From contig NZ_NMWV01000006.1 in the NCBI RefSeq assembly GCF_002860405.1, positions 1 through 64,000 of the forward strand: a stretch of DNA of 64,000 nucleotides, given 5' to 3'. Made by a program: the position numbers and the translations under genes. Below, piece by piece: positions 46,958 to 57,926 of the stretch; within the stretch, counting starts at the first letter, position 1; every line of letters begins with the position of its first letter. The notes under the pieces were generated by a model. The model was not told the DNA's origin, made no database searches, and saw only the letters and a program-made list of their open reading frames with translations. This stretch comes from Bifidobacterium imperatoris (lineage in GTDB: Bacteria > Actinomycetota > Actinomycetes > Actinomycetales > Bifidobacteriaceae).

Positions 46958-48475
46958 TCACACGATCTTCGGCATCGGAGTGGTCAGGCTCGTGGTCAGG
47001 TTGACGTGAGCCAAGCCTGCACCGGCGTGCACTTCGACCTTCTTCAGGGTCACAGTGCGTTCCTCTTCCGGTGCGCGGTCGTTGTCGGTCATGGTAGCCG
47101 GGGACTTGACGGCCACGAAGGCGAGATCATCCAGCGAGATGCCAGCGGACTGGCACAGCTTGTTGGCTTCAGCCAAGGAATCCAGGAAGCCGTCCTTAAG
47201 CAGCACGCGCTCAGCCGGCACACCGTAGGCATGCTCAGCAACCCACTTGGCATTGTCGATGATCGGCATACCCTTGTGGCTGTGCTGGGCCGGCGGCATG
47301 GAGCCGTTGGTCAGCACGTCCACGAAAGCGTCAATCTGGTCGGCGAGACCATCGCCGCCATCACGGTACAGGTTGCCGATAATCGGGTCACGGAACTCCA
47401 GCTTGGCAGCGGTTTCACGCAGTTCAGGAATCTGATCGTCCTCGCCTTCCCACAGGTTGATGAGCGGGAATGCCGGAATATCGAGCTTCTCCAAGCGATC
47501 AACATGGAACGGGTAGCGCCATGCGAGTTCTTCGTCGTCACGCCAAGTGGAGGCGCGGGTCACCACGATGGCGGCGGACGGCCACTGAGCGCCGTATTCA
47601 CGGCAGGCGATATCCAACCACTTCTGGGCGCCAGCGTCGGTGCCGTAACCGGCTTCGACGATGACCACATCGTGCAGGGCGCACGCCATTTCCACGGCGA
47701 TCAAGGTCGGAATGCCGATGGACACGTTGGCGAACGGGCCGCCGTGCACGTAGACCGGGGAGCCGTTCACGGTTTCGGTCAGGGCCGGCTTGACGGCATC
47801 GGCCAGGATGCCGGTGATGCGCCACAGATCCACGAATTCACCGAAGGTCACGGCCTTGCCATCCTTGGTGCCGGCGATCATCTTGGAGACACGATCGGCG
47901 ATCTCATCCATAGAGCGGGAGAGCACCACAATCTGCATGAGCTCGCAGGTCGGGGTGAGCACCATCTTCTCCTTGACGTTGCCCTTGCCGTAATCCACGG
48001 CGATGGAGCGCAGGGAGCGGCTCGGCACTTCGGAAACGCGCGGCACGAGAATATCGTCCAGCTTGCCTTCGTCCACAGCCTTCTCAGCGAAGGAGACGAG
48101 CAGGTTCTGGGCGGCCTCAATAGAGCCCATTTCACCGCACAGACCCCAGTCGATGAGTTCCGGGTGAGTCAGGGATGCCTTGCCGCCACCGGAGGCACCG
48201 CCCTTGGAACCAGCTGCGGTGATGCCCATGCTCGGCTGGCGCAGCACTGCGGTTGCGTCAATGCCGCGCTTGTTCAGAGCGTCAATCAGGGCAATGGTGG
48301 TGGTGGTCTTGCCCTCGCCACGGGATGCCTTGAGCGGCGTATCGGCGGTGACAAGCACCACCTTGCCGTGCTTGCGCGGGGCATCCGGGTTTTCGGCCAG
48401 GTATTTCATGTAGCCGAAGGCGTCGATCTTCTTGACCAGACCGTACTGGCTGGTGAAGTCTTCAATAGTGGTCAT
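46958..48475 (-). CDS. fhs: Formate-tetrahydrofolate ligase
   Basis: A 505-residue enzyme that makes 10-formyl-THF from formate, THF and ATP for purine and fMet-tRNA synthesis. The P-loop is in TPLKASRGEGKTTTTIALID (about 46-65) and the block RQPSMGITAAGSKGGASGGG follows. It is somewhat shorter than the usual 550-560 residues. Bifidobacteria make formate by pyruvate formate lyase, which would supply the substrate. It ends at a bidirectional terminator. Confidence 0.95.
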   Translation of the reverse strand: MTTIEDFTSQYGLVKKIDAFGYMKYLAENPDAPRKHGKVVLVTADTPLKASRGEGKTTTTIALIDALNKRGIDATAVLRQPSMGITAAGSKGGASGGGKASLTHPELIDWGLCGEMGSIEAAQNLLVSFAEKAVDEGKLDDILVPRVSEVPSRSLRSIAVDYGKGNVKEKMVLTPTCELMQIVVLSRSMDEIADRVSKMIAGTKDGKAVTFGEFVDLWRITGILADAVKPALTETVNGSPVYVHGGPFANVSIGIPTLIAVEMACALHDVVIVEAGYGTDAGAQKWLDIACREYGAQWPSAAIVVTRASTWRDDEELAWRYPFHVDRLEKLDIPAFPLINLWEGEDDQIPELRETAAKLEFRDPIIGNLYRDGGDGLADQIDAFVDVLTNGSMPPAQHSHKGMPIIDNAKWVAEHAYGVPAERVLLKDGFLDSLAEANKLCQSAGISLDDLAFVAVKSPATMTDNDRAPEEERTVTLKKVEVHAGAGLAHVNLTTSLTTPMPKIV

Positions 48476-48506
48476 TGATAGGCCTTTCTATTTGATCTGA
48501 TGCGGA

Positions 48507-50108
48507 TTAAAAATCGGACATGTGGAAGCCGTTCTTCATCTCCATGCTGCGAGTGTAGAGCACGGAGTCAAGCAGCTTCTCAGTTTCTTCCTTGAGCTGG
48601 TCAGCCATCGTCTGGTTGGCGGCGGCGAGAATACCGCGCACCTCAGTGTTGCGAGTGGCTTCAATAATCTCGTCCGGAGTCATCGGCTGCACGTCACCGT
48701 CCACGTTGTCTGCCTCGAACTCCTCTTCGGCAGCCGACTGTGCGGCTTCCTCAGCGGCGGTCAGACCAAGACGAGCCACCTGCTCATCGGTGGCGGCCAC
48801 CAGACGGTGACCCATTGCGCCGGTCTTCTCCTGGTAACGCTCGACCGCGTTGGCGGTGGAGCGGAATGCGCCATCGCACAGGGCGGCGATGATGCGGTTG
48901 GCCCAGTAGAAGTTCTCGGAGGTCACACGGGTGGTGGTGTCTTCGAGGTAGGCGGGCGTGGTGTCCACGTTCGGGAAGAACGGCACCAGCGTGTTGAACG
49001 GGTTGGAGCCGTAAGCCATCCACTGCACAGCACGGGATGCCTGCGGGCGGTATGGGCGAATCTGCAGCACGGCAAGCTGGCTCTGACGGTTGATGCCAAT
49101 CGGACGGTACATGTGGCGAGTGCGCTCATCGCCCAGCTGCCCGTACGGGTCAAACGGAGTGCCCTGGTAGTGGGAGCTCAGCACGTACTTAATGTCTTCG
49201 ATGGTCACCTTGCGCTCAGGCTGGCGAGCCCACGGAATGTCGTTGGATTCCGGCTTGTGGTCGGCATCCGGGCCGTCCCAGACCTCGTCGTACGGGTTGA
49301 GGAAGCGCTGCATGGACCATGCGCGCGGGGTGTTGTAGACGTGGTCGGAATCGGAGTGGGAGCCGAAGGCATCACGCGGGTTAAACGGCGTGGTGTTCTC
49401 CACAGACAGATCAAGGTGGTTCGCCTCGATGAACTCAGCCAAATCAGCGGAGCACATGTGGTCTTCCTGGTCGCCCAGTGCATCATTCAAGTCGAATTCG
49501 TCGATGCCGAGCTGGTTCGGCATGGTCACGTATGCCTCATCCGGCACACGCTTGGCGATCCAATGATGACCGCCCACGGTTTCCAGCCACCAAATCTCAT
49601 CGACATCGGAGAAGGCGACACCGTTCATCTCATAGGTGCCGTACTCCTCGAGCAGAGCGCCGAGGCGCTCCACGCCTTCACGTGCGGTCTTCACATACGG
49701 CAGCACGATGGTCAGGAAGTCCTCTTCGCCGATGCCGCCAGGCACTTCAGGCTCATCGCCCTTGGCCGGAACGTATTCCACAAACGGGTCAGCGCCGAGC
49801 ACACGCTCATTGGTGGTCAGCGTTTCGGTGGCGCTCATGGCTACGTTCGCTTCGTTCACGCCAGCCTCGCCCCAAATGCCTTCCTTGAGGTCGGCGTTCG
49901 GCACTGCTGTGTACTGCAGTGGGTTGTCCGGCAGATTGATGGTCAGGTGAGAGATGACTGACTTGTATTCGCGCGGCTGTTCTTCCGGCTTCACTACGAT
50001 GAAGCGCTTCGGGTTGAACTCGCCGTTCGCGGAATCCTCATTACGAGCGATGATGGTGGAACCGTCATAGCTCGCGTCCTTGCCTACCAAAATGGTGGTG
50101 CAGGCCAT
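48507..50108 (-). CDS. pepD: C69-family dipeptidase
   Basis: A 533-residue N-terminal nucleophile peptidase. Cys3 of [18 protein letters not shown] is the expected nucleophile after processing, followed by [18 protein letters not shown] as in PepD/PepA of lactobacilli. It hydrolyses dipeptides. It lies 31 bp upstream of fhs on the same strand and may be co-transcribed with it. RBS AAAGGAC. Confidence 0.93.
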   Translation of the reverse strand: MACTTILVGKDASYDGSTIIARNEDSANGEFNPKRFIVVKPEEQPREYKSVISHLTINLPDNPLQYTAVPNADLKEGIWGEAGVNEANVAMSATETLTTNERVLGADPFVEYVPAKGDEPEVPGGIGEEDFLTIVLPYVKTAREGVERLGALLEEYGTYEMNGVAFSDVDEIWWLETVGGHHWIAKRVPDEAYVTMPNQLGIDEFDLNDALGDQEDHMCSADLAEFIEANHLDLSVENTTPFNPRDAFGSHSDSDHVYNTPRAWSMQRFLNPYDEVWDGPDADHKPESNDIPWARQPERKVTIEDIKYVLSSHYQGTPFDPYGQLGDERTRHMYRPIGINRQSQLAVLQIRPYRPQASRAVQWMAYGSNPFNTLVPFFPNVDTTPAYLEDTTTRVTSENFYWANRIIAALCDGAFRSTANAVERYQEKTGAMGHRLVAATDEQVARLGLTAAEEAAQSAAEEEFEADNVDGDVQPMTPDEIIEATRNTEVRGILAAANQTMADQLKEETEKLLDSVLYTRSMEMKNGFHMSDF

Positions 50109-50153
50109 GTGCTGTTATGTCCTTTCTAATCTCGACTTCCCCTCTAGAACCTT

Positions 50154-50201
50154 GGCTCCCCTTGTCAGGGGAGCTGGCGCCGAAGGCGACTGAGGGGTAG
50201 T
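50154..50201 (+). repeat. Dispersed two-hairpin element, copy 1
   Basis: A 48-bp element starting GGCTCCCCTTGTCAGGGGAG: hairpin 1 is CTCCCC/GGGGAG, hairpin 2 is CGCC-GAA-GGCG, and the tail is CTGAGGGGTAGT. A second copy lies in reverse at 61955-62002 and differs by a compensatory C-G to G-C swap in hairpin 2. It sits upstream of the C69 dipeptidase gene. Confidence 0.9.
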
Positions 50202-50260
50202 TCTATAGCAGGCGAAAGCCTGCAGAAAAACTATCGGCTAAAGCCGATTCCTTATAAAAA

Positions 50261-50815
50261 TCACGCCTTGCCGGTGACGAACATGCCGCCCTGGTCAGGG
50301 GCTTCGCCGCATTCGCGCAGCTTGTGCAGCAGCTCGTTCATCCAGAATCCCTGATTCAAGCCAGGCAGTGGTTCCTTTGTGGCCCAAACGTGCAGGTAGT
50401 AATCATGATCCTTGTCTGGCGGCTGCGGGCCGTTGTACCGCATAATCACGGCCGGGTCATTATCACGCCCCACGAACTTGGATGCCGAGGAATTACGCCC
50501 CTGCACCGCTTCCGGAATCATGGCCGGCATCTGACGGGAGAAGTCCGGCGGAATGGCGAGTGCATGCGAATCATTGAAATCGAACATCAATGCGTCGATG
50601 GGCAGGTTTGCCACGGTCCAGTGAATCCATTCGAAGCCGCATACCGGAATCGAATCAGGATCGGTGAACGTCCAGTGCAGATAACGCGCTTCCGGATTCA
50701 CCTCGTCCACGTAGAACGGGAAGGAGATAACTGGCACACCGCCAGCCCTGTATTCAGGCGCGGCGGCCTTGGCGAAATCGTCAGGCACAACCGTGAAATC
50801 AGCGGAAATCTTCAT
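50261..50815 (-). CDS. PEBP/YbhB-family protein (Raf kinase inhibitor-like)
   Basis: A 184-residue protein. The start MKISADFTVVPDDF is the typical YbhB opening, followed by VPVISFPFYVDEVNPEARYL, FEWIHWTVANLPIDAL and a DHDYYLHVWA segment. The biochemical role of bacterial PEBP proteins is not settled. The start at 50815 was chosen for family fit; its GGAG is only 3 nt upstream, and an in-frame ATG at 50878 exists. Confidence 0.85.
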   Translation of the reverse strand: MKISADFTVVPDDFAKAAAPEYRAGGVPVISFPFYVDEVNPEARYLHWTFTDPDSIPVCGFEWIHWTVANLPIDALMFDFNDSHALAIPPDFSRQMPAMIPEAVQGRNSSASKFVGRDNDPAVIMRYNGPQPPDKDHDYYLHVWATKEPLPGLNQGFWMNELLHKLRECGEAPDQGGMFVTGKA

Positions 50816-50884
50816 ACGCTCCAGTGTATCGCGGGGCATGTTACTGCCAAGAGCGTCACGATAACGGTTGCGTATCAATACGCA

Positions 50885-50917
50885 ACGAGGGTCTCCTCGT
50901 AATGAAGAGACCCTCGT
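50885..50917 (-). terminator. Terminator hairpin of the surface protein gene
   Basis: ACGAGGGTCTC pairs perfectly with GAGACCCTCGT around an 11-nt loop, 29 bp after the stop of the wall-anchored protein. Confidence 0.75.
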
Positions 50918-50945
50918 GAGCTATTAGCTGATGAAATTATCAGAA

Positions 50946-52799
50946 TCAGGCTTGGCGACGGCGGTACACCACCACGCTCACGCCAGCCACCAGCAGAGCG
51001 ATTGCAGCGAATGCAATCACCAGAACGCTGCTACCGGTATCGGTCAGCTTCTGCGGCTTGGTGGCAGTGTTGTTCTTGTTGGAATTCGGCTTAGTAGCAG
51101 AACCAGTGTTGTTCTGGTTGGTATTGGAACCGCCATTGTTCTGGTTGTTGCCGGAATTCTGACCTGCAGCAACGGTTACCGGAGCCCAGCCGAGCAGGTT
51201 GCCGTCGTTGTCGTAAAGGGCAATCTTGTGGTCGCCGTTCACGGTGTCGGATGGAATCTGGTACTCGACGTAGGCCTTGCCATCCTTGTCCACACGGACT
51301 GCGGAAGCCTTGCCATCAGCAGAATCCAGCTGCTTTGGAGTGGAGTAAATGTAGCCAGTCCAGTAGCAGTACTGATTAGATTCCACAGCAGCCTTGCATG
51401 CTGCAGTGTCCTTCAGGCTGTCCACGTACAGGCGGTAGGTGGAGCCGGCAGTGGCCTTGCCGTCGTTAGCGCCCACGATGCCACCCTTATTGGCGTCAGT
51501 GAGTTGCTCGGAAGCAACCGGGCCGTTAGCAGCGGCCTTGGTAGTGAAGTCCTGGACATTCTTCAATCCAGCAGCATTACCGGATGGGGCATAAATCACA
51601 CCATCGCCGAACTCCAGCACAATGCCGGAGTACATCATCGAAGCCGGATCACGATTCGTGTTGTTGGAATCAAGAACATCTGACAGCATCATGTAATCAG
51701 GCGTCGTATTGTCACTGTAGCCCCAATTGCCGTACTTGGTACCAGACAGCAAGCCTGGAATCACACTGGTGAGTTCGCCGGAAGAAGCAATGGCAGGGTC
51801 TCCCGCATCACGAGTCTTGTAGGCCGCTCGAGAAAACCACTGGCCTGTCAGCACTGCCGTTGAAGAATCGGCATTGAAACTAGACGCCAGATTCGTCACT
51901 CGATAAGCATCACCAGTGGTATCGTCCTTGTCATCGACAAAACCAGTCTTGCAGTCCCACGCAATACGATCAAGACCGCCTATACCTTTGGGCACATACT
52001 TGCCGCTCAGTTGATATGCGCGAGCCACAGTAGTCGAGAGGCAAATCTTGGTTACATCATTGGCGATTCGGGAATCGAACGTGTAATGAGCCTTCAAGCC
52101 TGCAGTGTGCTGGCCAACATCTTCCACAGTCAGGCTATCAAGTTTGACTGCCTTGTCAAGGTTTACTACGGATACAGTCACGCCGCCATACACGCTTACT
52201 ACAGGACCATACACGAAGTCGGAATACTCGCCACTGTCCTGAACCAGTGCAAACCACGCTGAAGTAATATCAGCGCCTCCATAGGAGACTTCCACCGTCT
52301 TAGTGGTTGAATCCGCAGTGAACCCCGAACCGTATTCACCATAGGTTTCTGAACCTACTGCAGGTTCTTCACCGCCGCCAGAAATATTGCTGGCGATACC
52401 ATATTTCTGGCCAATGGTCAGGCCAGTTACTGTCACCTTGAACTTCTCCGCACTGGAAAGGTAGACACTTGTCTTCAGCACACCCTGCGGAGCCTCAACG
52501 TTGTTAATGGTCGCTCCAGCGGCAGCAGCCTTGGCTTGAGCCTTCGGAGTGGCCTGCTTAGTAGCCGGAGCCGGGGTCTTGGCAGCATCTTTATCGGACT
52601 GGTCGGACTGAGCCTGAGCGGCATCAGCCTGTGCCTGCTGAGTTTGCGTAGCTTGGCCGCTAACCGTAGCCTGCTGAGACTGCGTTGTTTGCGGCGAGGT
52701 GTCAGTGCCGGCAGTATCGTCGGCGTATGCCGTGCCAGCGCCTGCGAGCATCATGCTCAAGCCCGCAAGGATGGCGGCAACTTTGCCCATCTTCTTCAT
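50946..52799 (-). CDS. Cell-wall-anchored surface protein with LPXTG-like LTDTG
   Basis: A 617-residue secreted protein. Signal peptide (about 1-27, KVAAILAGLSMMLAGAGTAY), a Gln/Ala/Ser/Thr/Lys-rich stretch (about 28-95), a large beta-rich region with four cysteines (about 100-540), an Asn/Gly-rich linker and the sorting region LTDTG, membrane segment and RRRQA tail. LTDTG is a sortase-type variant of LPXTG. No sortase is adjacent. The function could be adhesion, but no known domain is visible. The start at 52799 follows AAGGGAAACCT. A G8 tract lies about 58 bp upstream. Confidence 0.85.
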   Translation of the reverse strand: MKKMGKVAAILAGLSMMLAGAGTAYADDTAGTDTSPQTTQSQQATVSGQATQTQQAQADAAQAQSDQSDKDAAKTPAPATKQATPKAQAKAAAAGATINNVEAPQGVLKTSVYLSSAEKFKVTVTGLTIGQKYGIASNISGGGEEPAVGSETYGEYGSGFTADSTTKTVEVSYGGADITSAWFALVQDSGEYSDFVYGPVVSVYGGVTVSVVNLDKAVKLDSLTVEDVGQHTAGLKAHYTFDSRIANDVTKICLSTTVARAYQLSGKYVPKGIGGLDRIAWDCKTGFVDDKDDTTGDAYRVTNLASSFNADSSTAVLTGQWFSRAAYKTRDAGDPAIASSGELTSVIPGLLSGTKYGNWGYSDNTTPDYMMLSDVLDSNNTNRDPASMMYSGIVLEFGDGVIYAPSGNAAGLKNVQDFTTKAAANGPVASEQLTDANKGGIVGANDGKATAGSTYRLYVDSLKDTAACKAAVESNQYCYWTGYIYSTPKQLDSADGKASAVRVDKDGKAYVEYQIPSDTVNGDHKIALYDNDGNLLGWAPVTVAAGQNSGNNQNNGGSNTNQNNTGSATKPNSNKNNTATKPQKLTDTGSSVLVIAFAAIALLVAGVSVVVYRRRQA

Positions 52800-52856
52800 A
52801 GGTTTCCCTTCAATAGTGCGCAATCATGATAATTACGCTCCTACTGCGGAACGCTA

Positions 52857-52864
52857 CCCCCCCC
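52857..52864 (-). repeat. G8 tract upstream of the surface protein gene
   Basis: Eight G on the minus strand lie 58-65 nt before the ATG and just after TTGACC (52867-52872), a -35-like hexamer. Slippage in the tract would change the promoter spacing or the 5' leader. I could not identify a matching -10. Confidence 0.85.
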
Positions 52865-52916
52865 GTGGTCAAAACCGTTTCAGCAGATGGGCATCTGTTG
52901 CATGCATGGACACCCT

Positions 52917-54068
52917 CTACGGAATCAGGGCGCAGAAGAGGGCTTCGAACGTGAGCAGGGGGTTGCCGTTACCGGCCAGGCGCTTGCGAGCATGAGCTAC
53001 TTCATCGAGCCGAGCCACAGCACCCGCACGATTCAACCGAACCGAAAGCTCAGTAATTGCAGTCCGATTCTCGAGGTTAATCAACCCAACAGAATCCTCA
53101 GCATTGTTCTGCAACACAGCCACATCACGGTAAATGGAGGCCACGGAGTTCAGCGCACGGTCCAGAACATCGCGCGTGCGACGAGTGGAATACCGCTTCA
53201 CGTCATCCTTCTTGGCCACCTGATTGAACGCGCCACGCAGTTTCGGGGGGATACGCTCCCCCTCCGCCAAACCGTTGATGCGGCGGAATTCCGCTTCCTG
53301 CTTGCCGGCCCATTCATTGGCGTCCGCCTCGGCCTGTCCCTTGGCATTGTCAATCAGATTGCCGGCGAGCAGCACAGCATCCGAAGCTCGGGCGAGGTTC
53401 AATACACCGACGATCAACTCGTCGCGGTCAGACATGACGCGTTCATTCGTGGCGTACAGGCGCGCAATGCCAATATGGCCTTCGGACAAGCGGGCCGCGC
53501 GCTGGGCAATCTTTGGCTCAGCGCCGGTATTCGACACCAGGAAATCAGCAACCGCCGCCGTGGACGGCACAGCCAGATTGACCACGCGGCAGCGTGAACG
53601 AATCGTCGGCAGCACATCCTGGGCACTTGGCGCGCACAACAGCCAAATGCAGCGCTCGGATGGCTCCTCAATCTCTTTCAGCAGCACGTTGGTGGTGCGC
53701 TCGAGCATACGATCAACGTCTTCGATAATGATGATGCGCCACGGTGCGGTGGCCGGCATCTGCTCGGAGGTGGCGATAATGTCACGCACTTGATCAATGC
53801 CGATGGTCACCTTGTTGGTAGTCAGTACGGTGACGTCCGGGTGTGTGCCGGCAAGCACCTGCTGTGTGACACGCGTAGGTTCGGCGCTCATGCCATGGTC
53901 CGGGCTTTCCAGCGCCGCGGCGAATGCGCGAGCCATATTCGAGCGCCCGGAGCCGGGAGGTCCGCAAATCAGCCATGACTGCGTAATCTGGCTCGGATCG
54001 CCTTGTGCGATGCGGCTAAACATATCTACGACGGGTTTTTGCCCGACCAGCGAATCCCATACACTCAT
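52917..54068 (-). CDS. holB: DNA polymerase III delta-prime subunit
   Basis: A 383-residue clamp-loader subunit ([21 protein letters not shown]-loop [16 protein letters not shown] with Arg in the Lys-adjacent place; SRC-like [10 protein letters not shown]). The P-loop GSGRS deviates from GKS/T. delta-prime is normally inactive as an ATPase. The start overlaps the tmk stop by 4 bp (ATGA), an arrangement common in bacteria. Confidence 0.93.
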   Translation of the reverse strand: MSVWDSLVGQKPVVDMFSRIAQGDPSQITQSWLICGPPGSGRSNMARAFAAALESPDHGMSAEPTRVTQQVLAGTHPDVTVLTTNKVTIGIDQVRDIIATSEQMPATAPWRIIIIEDVDRMLERTTNVLLKEIEEPSERCIWLLCAPSAQDVLPTIRSRCRVVNLAVPSTAAVADFLVSNTGAEPKIAQRAARLSEGHIGIARLYATNERVMSDRDELIVGVLNLARASDAVLLAGNLIDNAKGQAEADANEWAGKQEAEFRRINGLAEGERIPPKLRGAFNQVAKKDDVKRYSTRRTRDVLDRALNSVASIYRDVAVLQNNAEDSVGLINLENRTAITELSVRLNRAGAVARLDEVAHARKRLAGNGNPLLTFEALFCALIP

Positions 54069-54709
54069 GCGAGCTCCTTGGAATCCTCGGAGCCTAACAG
54101 CGTCTTGATATCCGCTTCGATTGCAGCCCACACCTGTTCGATGGATTGGCTGGCATCAATCACGCGGAAACGATCCGGTTCGGCGGCAGCCAAGTCAAGG
54201 AATGCTTGGCGGGTGCGGGATTGGAAGTCATCGCCCGCAGATTCCATACGGTCTTCGGCATGCTGGAGGCGATTATGAGACATCGCCGGATCCATATCCA
54301 GTAAATATGTGCGAGCAGGCAGCAGATTATTGGTGGCCCACATGCTTAAATCGCGGATTTCCTTGAGAGTCAGTTCGCGGCCACCGGCCTGGTAGGCCAA
54401 GGAGGAATCCAAGTACCGGTCGGTGATGACCACTTCGCCGCGTTCCAGCGCTGGGCGAATCGTTTCGGCTACATGTTGGGCTCGGTCTGCAGCGAAGAGC
54501 AGCGCTTCGGCGCGCGGAGCGATATCAGCTGAGCCGTTAACGCCGTGCAGCAGCATTTGGCGGATTGCCGCTCCCAGCGCCGTGCCGCCCGGTTCGCGCG
54601 TGACCACTACCGTGCGGCCATGAGCTTCCAAATATGCGCGCAGCCGCTCAACTTGCGTGGTTTTACCCACGCCATCAACGCCTTCAAACGAAATAAACAG
54701 ACCGGTCAT
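54065..54709 (-). CDS. tmk: Thymidylate kinase
   Basis: A 214-residue kinase that converts dTMP to dTDP. P-loop [16 protein letters not shown] (7-22), [17 protein letters not shown] as the LID/DRX region. It is coupled to holB. The start at 54709 ([10 protein letters not shown]) was chosen over 54733 because it fits the family. Confidence 0.96.
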   Translation of the reverse strand: MTGLFISFEGVDGVGKTTQVERLRAYLEAHGRTVVVTREPGGTALGAAIRQMLLHGVNGSADIAPRAEALLFAADRAQHVAETIRPALERGEVVITDRYLDSSLAYQAGGRELTLKEIRDLSMWATNNLLPARTYLLDMDPAMSHNRLQHAEDRMESAGDDFQSRTRQAFLDLAAAEPDRFRVIDASQSIEQVWAAIEADIKTLLGSEDSKELA

Positions 54710-54779
54710 ACGACCGACCTTAGCGTTAGGCACCGAGTTGCGTGTTGACTTGTTGAAGCAGAGCCAAGATGATGTGAGG

Positions 54780-57700
54780 CTATTTCTTCTTGGGCTTGGC
54801 GGCTACTACTGCCGGGCGGGTGAAGCCTTCGTTGGCGGTGAGCCAGTCGATATCGGCCTTCACTGTGGCAGCGGTGGAACCGAGCTTTTCCGCAATACGC
54901 GTATTGGCCCAGCCCTTATTCGCCAGCTTCTTGACTTCAGCACGGCGTTCAGCACGCTTGGCCTCAACAGCGCTCATCTTGGGAGCGGCTGCGGCTTTGC
55001 CCTTACCCTTGCCAGCGGCAGCGCCACGTCCGCGACCACGACCACGTGTGGACGGACCAGCTGCACGCTTTTCAGCAAGCAGGCGGAACGCATCATCCGG
55101 CGTAATGGATTCCGGCGTGTACTGACGCGGCACGGTGCGGTTGGTTTCACCATCCGTAATGTATGCGCCGAATCGGCCATCCTTGATGGTCACATTCTTG
55201 CCGGTAGCCGGGTCAGTGCCGAGCTCACGCAGCGGCGGTTTAGCAGCACCACGGCCACGTCCGCGGCCATACTTCGGCTGGGAGAACAGCTCCTTGGCCT
55301 TGTTCAGGTCAACGGTAAAAATCTCATCTTCGGAAGCGAGCGAACGCGTTTCGGACTTGCCATCCGCGCCGGTCTTGGTCAGGTACGGGCCGTAACGACC
55401 GTTATTAGCGGAAACCGTGCATTCGGAGACCTCGCCGGTTTCGGCATTGGTCTCCTCATACTTGCCCACTTCACGAGGCAAGCTCAGCAAACGCAGTGCG
55501 TCCTCCAAAGACAGCGATTCCGGGCTCATCGTTTTGAACAGCGAAGCCATCTTCGGGCGCGGCGCTTCCTTCGCACCCTCAGGGGTAGGCAGAATCAACG
55601 CCACGTACGGACCGAATCGACCATTGCGCACTTCCACCGTGCCACCCGTGGCCGGATCAGTACCGAGCTCGCGCGGACCACCGGAATGGTTGTCAATCAG
55701 GTCACGCGCCACAGCAACCGTCAGCTCATCTGGAGCGATAGTGTCCGGCAAGGAAGCACGCTTCGGATTGCCTTCGGCATCCATATGCTCCATGTCTTCC
55801 AAGTACGGACCGTAACGGCCGACACGCACATGAAGCCCCTCGCCAATATCGATGGTGTTGATGGCTCGTGCGTCAATCTCGCCAAGCTGAGCCACCTGCT
55901 GCTGCAAGCCTTCATGGGCTTCGTCGGCATTATGCGCAGCGCCCTCGCCAGAACCGAAGTAGAAACGGGTCAGCCAATCGCGGCCGGTTTCCTCACCGTG
56001 AGCAATACGATCAAGACCGTTTTCCATTTCTGCAGTGAACTGATAGTCCACCAGCTTCGGGAAGTTCTGTTCCAGAAGCTTGACTACAGAGAATGCCAGC
56101 CAGCTTGGAATCAGCGCACGTCCGCGCTCATAGACATAGCCACGATCCATGATGGTGGAGATGATGCTGGCGTACGTAGACGGGCGGCCGATTTCCTTGG
56201 CTTCCAGGGTCTTAACCAGCGTGGCCTCAGTGTAGCGAGCCGGCGGCTGGGTTTCGTGGCCATCCGGCTCCACGCTGGTGGCATCAACACGCTGGCCAAC
56301 GGTCATCGGCGGCAAGGATGCGTTGGACTCAGAGGCATCGCCCTTGGTCTTAGCGGCAGCCTCAGCAGCACCAGCGGCAGCAGAACCCGAAGCGGCACCA
56401 GTCGCGGCCTTCTTACGCCCTTCACCGGTCGCCTTCATAAAGCCCGGGAATTCAATCACCGTGCCAGAAGCCTGGAATACAGCTTCACCCTCATTGGCAC
56501 CAGCCGGAGCGGACAAGCGAACAGTAGCAGTAGAACCAGTGGCATCAGCCATCTGGCAGGCGAGCGTACGCTGCCAAATCAACGTGTACAGTCGCAGCTG
56601 ATCAACCGGCAGCTTGGATGCCAACTCATCAGGATCATGGAAGCGCGAACCAGCTGGGCGAATACATTCGTGGGCCTCCTGCGCACCTGCAGTCTTGGTC
56701 GCATACTGCTTAGGTTCGGCGGAAAGGAACGCCTCGCCAAAGTGATAGCTCACCGCATTGCGGGCCGCTGCAATAGCTTCCTGAGACAGCGTCACCGAAT
56801 CGGTTCGCATATACGTGATGTAACCGTTCTCATACAGGCTTTGTGCCGCGCGCATCACCGCGCGAGCGCCCATACCCAAACGATTGCCTGCGGTCTGCTG
56901 CAACGTCGAGGTGGTAAACGGCGGTTGCGGACGGCGACGGTATGGCTTGGTCTCCATAGACATCACCGTAAAATCAGCGTTTTTCAGCGTTTCAGCCACG
57001 GCCGTTGCGGAAGCCTCATCCAACTGGCGAACATTGGCCTTGAATCCGTCCGGCGTGAGCTGACCGTCAGCACCGAAGTCTTTGGAACCGGCGAGCCGCT
57101 TGCCGCCAAGGGAAATCATGCGAGCGCAGAATTCAGCAGTCTCCCCTTGCGCATCCGGCGCGGCAAGAGTCACCACAATATCCCAGTACGGTGCACGCTT
57201 GAACGCCATGCGCTCACGTTCGCGCTCCACAATCAGGCGAGTAGCCACAGACTGCACGCGGCCGGCCGACAATCCCGGTCCAACCTTGCGCCACAGCACC
57301 GGGGAAAGCTCATAGCCATACAGACGGTCGAGAATACGGCGGGTTTCCTGAGCGTCCACCATATTGCCATCAACATCACGCGTCTTGGTCAACGAATCAT
57401 TGATAGCGTTCTTGGTGATCTCGTGGAACACCATGCGCTTCACCGGCACCTTAGGCTTCAGCGTCTGCACCAAATGCCATGCAATAGCCTCGCCTTCGCG
57501 ATCCTCATCAGTTGCGAGGTAGAGTTCGTCGGCGTTCTTCAGGGCAGATTTCAGTTCGCTTACCGTACGCTTCTTATCGCCATCGACAATGTAATACGGC
57601 TTGAAACCGTCGTTCACGTCAACGCCGAACTTGCCGAACTTGGCTTTGTCCGCCGCGGGAACCTGGCTGGGCTGAGCGAGGTCACGAATATGACCCACCG

Positions 57701-57788
57701 AGGCCATGACGGTGTAATCCTTGCCCAGGTAGTCACCGATCTTGTGAGCCTTGGTTGGAGACTCCACGATCACAAGCTTGGTAGCCAT
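54780..57788 (-). CDS. topA: DNA topoisomerase I
   Basis: A 1002-residue type IA enzyme that relaxes negative supercoils. TOPRIM starts [20 protein letters not shown], the active Tyr is in [12 protein letters not shown] (about residue 324), and four C-terminal TopA repeats (such as [20 protein letters not shown]) follow, with a Lys/Arg/Gly-rich actinobacterial tail. It lies upstream of tmk on the same strand. Confidence 0.97.
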   Translation of the reverse strand: MATKLVIVESPTKAHKIGDYLGKDYTVMASVGHIRDLAQPSQVPAADKAKFGKFGVDVNDGFKPYYIVDGDKKRTVSELKSALKNADELYLATDEDREGEAIAWHLVQTLKPKVPVKRMVFHEITKNAINDSLTKTRDVDGNMVDAQETRRILDRLYGYELSPVLWRKVGPGLSAGRVQSVATRLIVERERERMAFKRAPYWDIVVTLAAPDAQGETAEFCARMISLGGKRLAGSKDFGADGQLTPDGFKANVRQLDEASATAVAETLKNADFTVMSMETKPYRRRPQPPFTTSTLQQTAGNRLGMGARAVMRAAQSLYENGYITYMRTDSVTLSQEAIAAARNAVSYHFGEAFLSAEPKQYATKTAGAQEAHECIRPAGSRFHDPDELASKLPVDQLRLYTLIWQRTLACQMADATGSTATVRLSAPAGANEGEAVFQASGTVIEFPGFMKATGEGRKKAATGAASGSAAAGAAEAAAKTKGDASESNASLPPMTVGQRVDATSVEPDGHETQPPARYTEATLVKTLEAKEIGRPSTYASIISTIMDRGYVYERGRALIPSWLAFSVVKLLEQNFPKLVDYQFTAEMENGLDRIAHGEETGRDWLTRFYFGSGEGAAHNADEAHEGLQQQVAQLGEIDARAINTIDIGEGLHVRVGRYGPYLEDMEHMDAEGNPKRASLPDTIAPDELTVAVARDLIDNHSGGPRELGTDPATGGTVEVRNGRFGPYVALILPTPEGAKEAPRPKMASLFKTMSPESLSLEDALRLLSLPREVGKYEETNAETGEVSECTVSANNGRYGPYLTKTGADGKSETRSLASEDEIFTVDLNKAKELFSQPKYGRGRGRGAAKPPLRELGTDPATGKNVTIKDGRFGAYITDGETNRTVPRQYTPESITPDDAFRLLAEKRAAGPSTRGRGRGRGAAAGKGKGKAAAAPKMSAVEAKRAERRAEVKKLANKGWANTRIAEKLGSTAATVKADIDWLTANEGFTRPAVVAAKPKKK

Positions 57789-57926
57789 GCCCTCTCCTTA
57801 TATTCCGATGAAACGTACGGTGTTTCTGGCGTCATAATACTCATGGTTTATGCTCAACTGCCAAATTTGCGGCCGGTTGACGGCCAAATACGCTGTTTTC
57901 AGCATCTTTGGCAGTACTTCTGGGTA

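Noticed and set aside
47006..48478. 490-codon plus-strand frame
   Set aside because: Antisense to fhs, which is a full and typical enzyme.
48522..49961. 479-codon plus-strand frame
   Set aside because: Antisense to the C69 dipeptidase gene.
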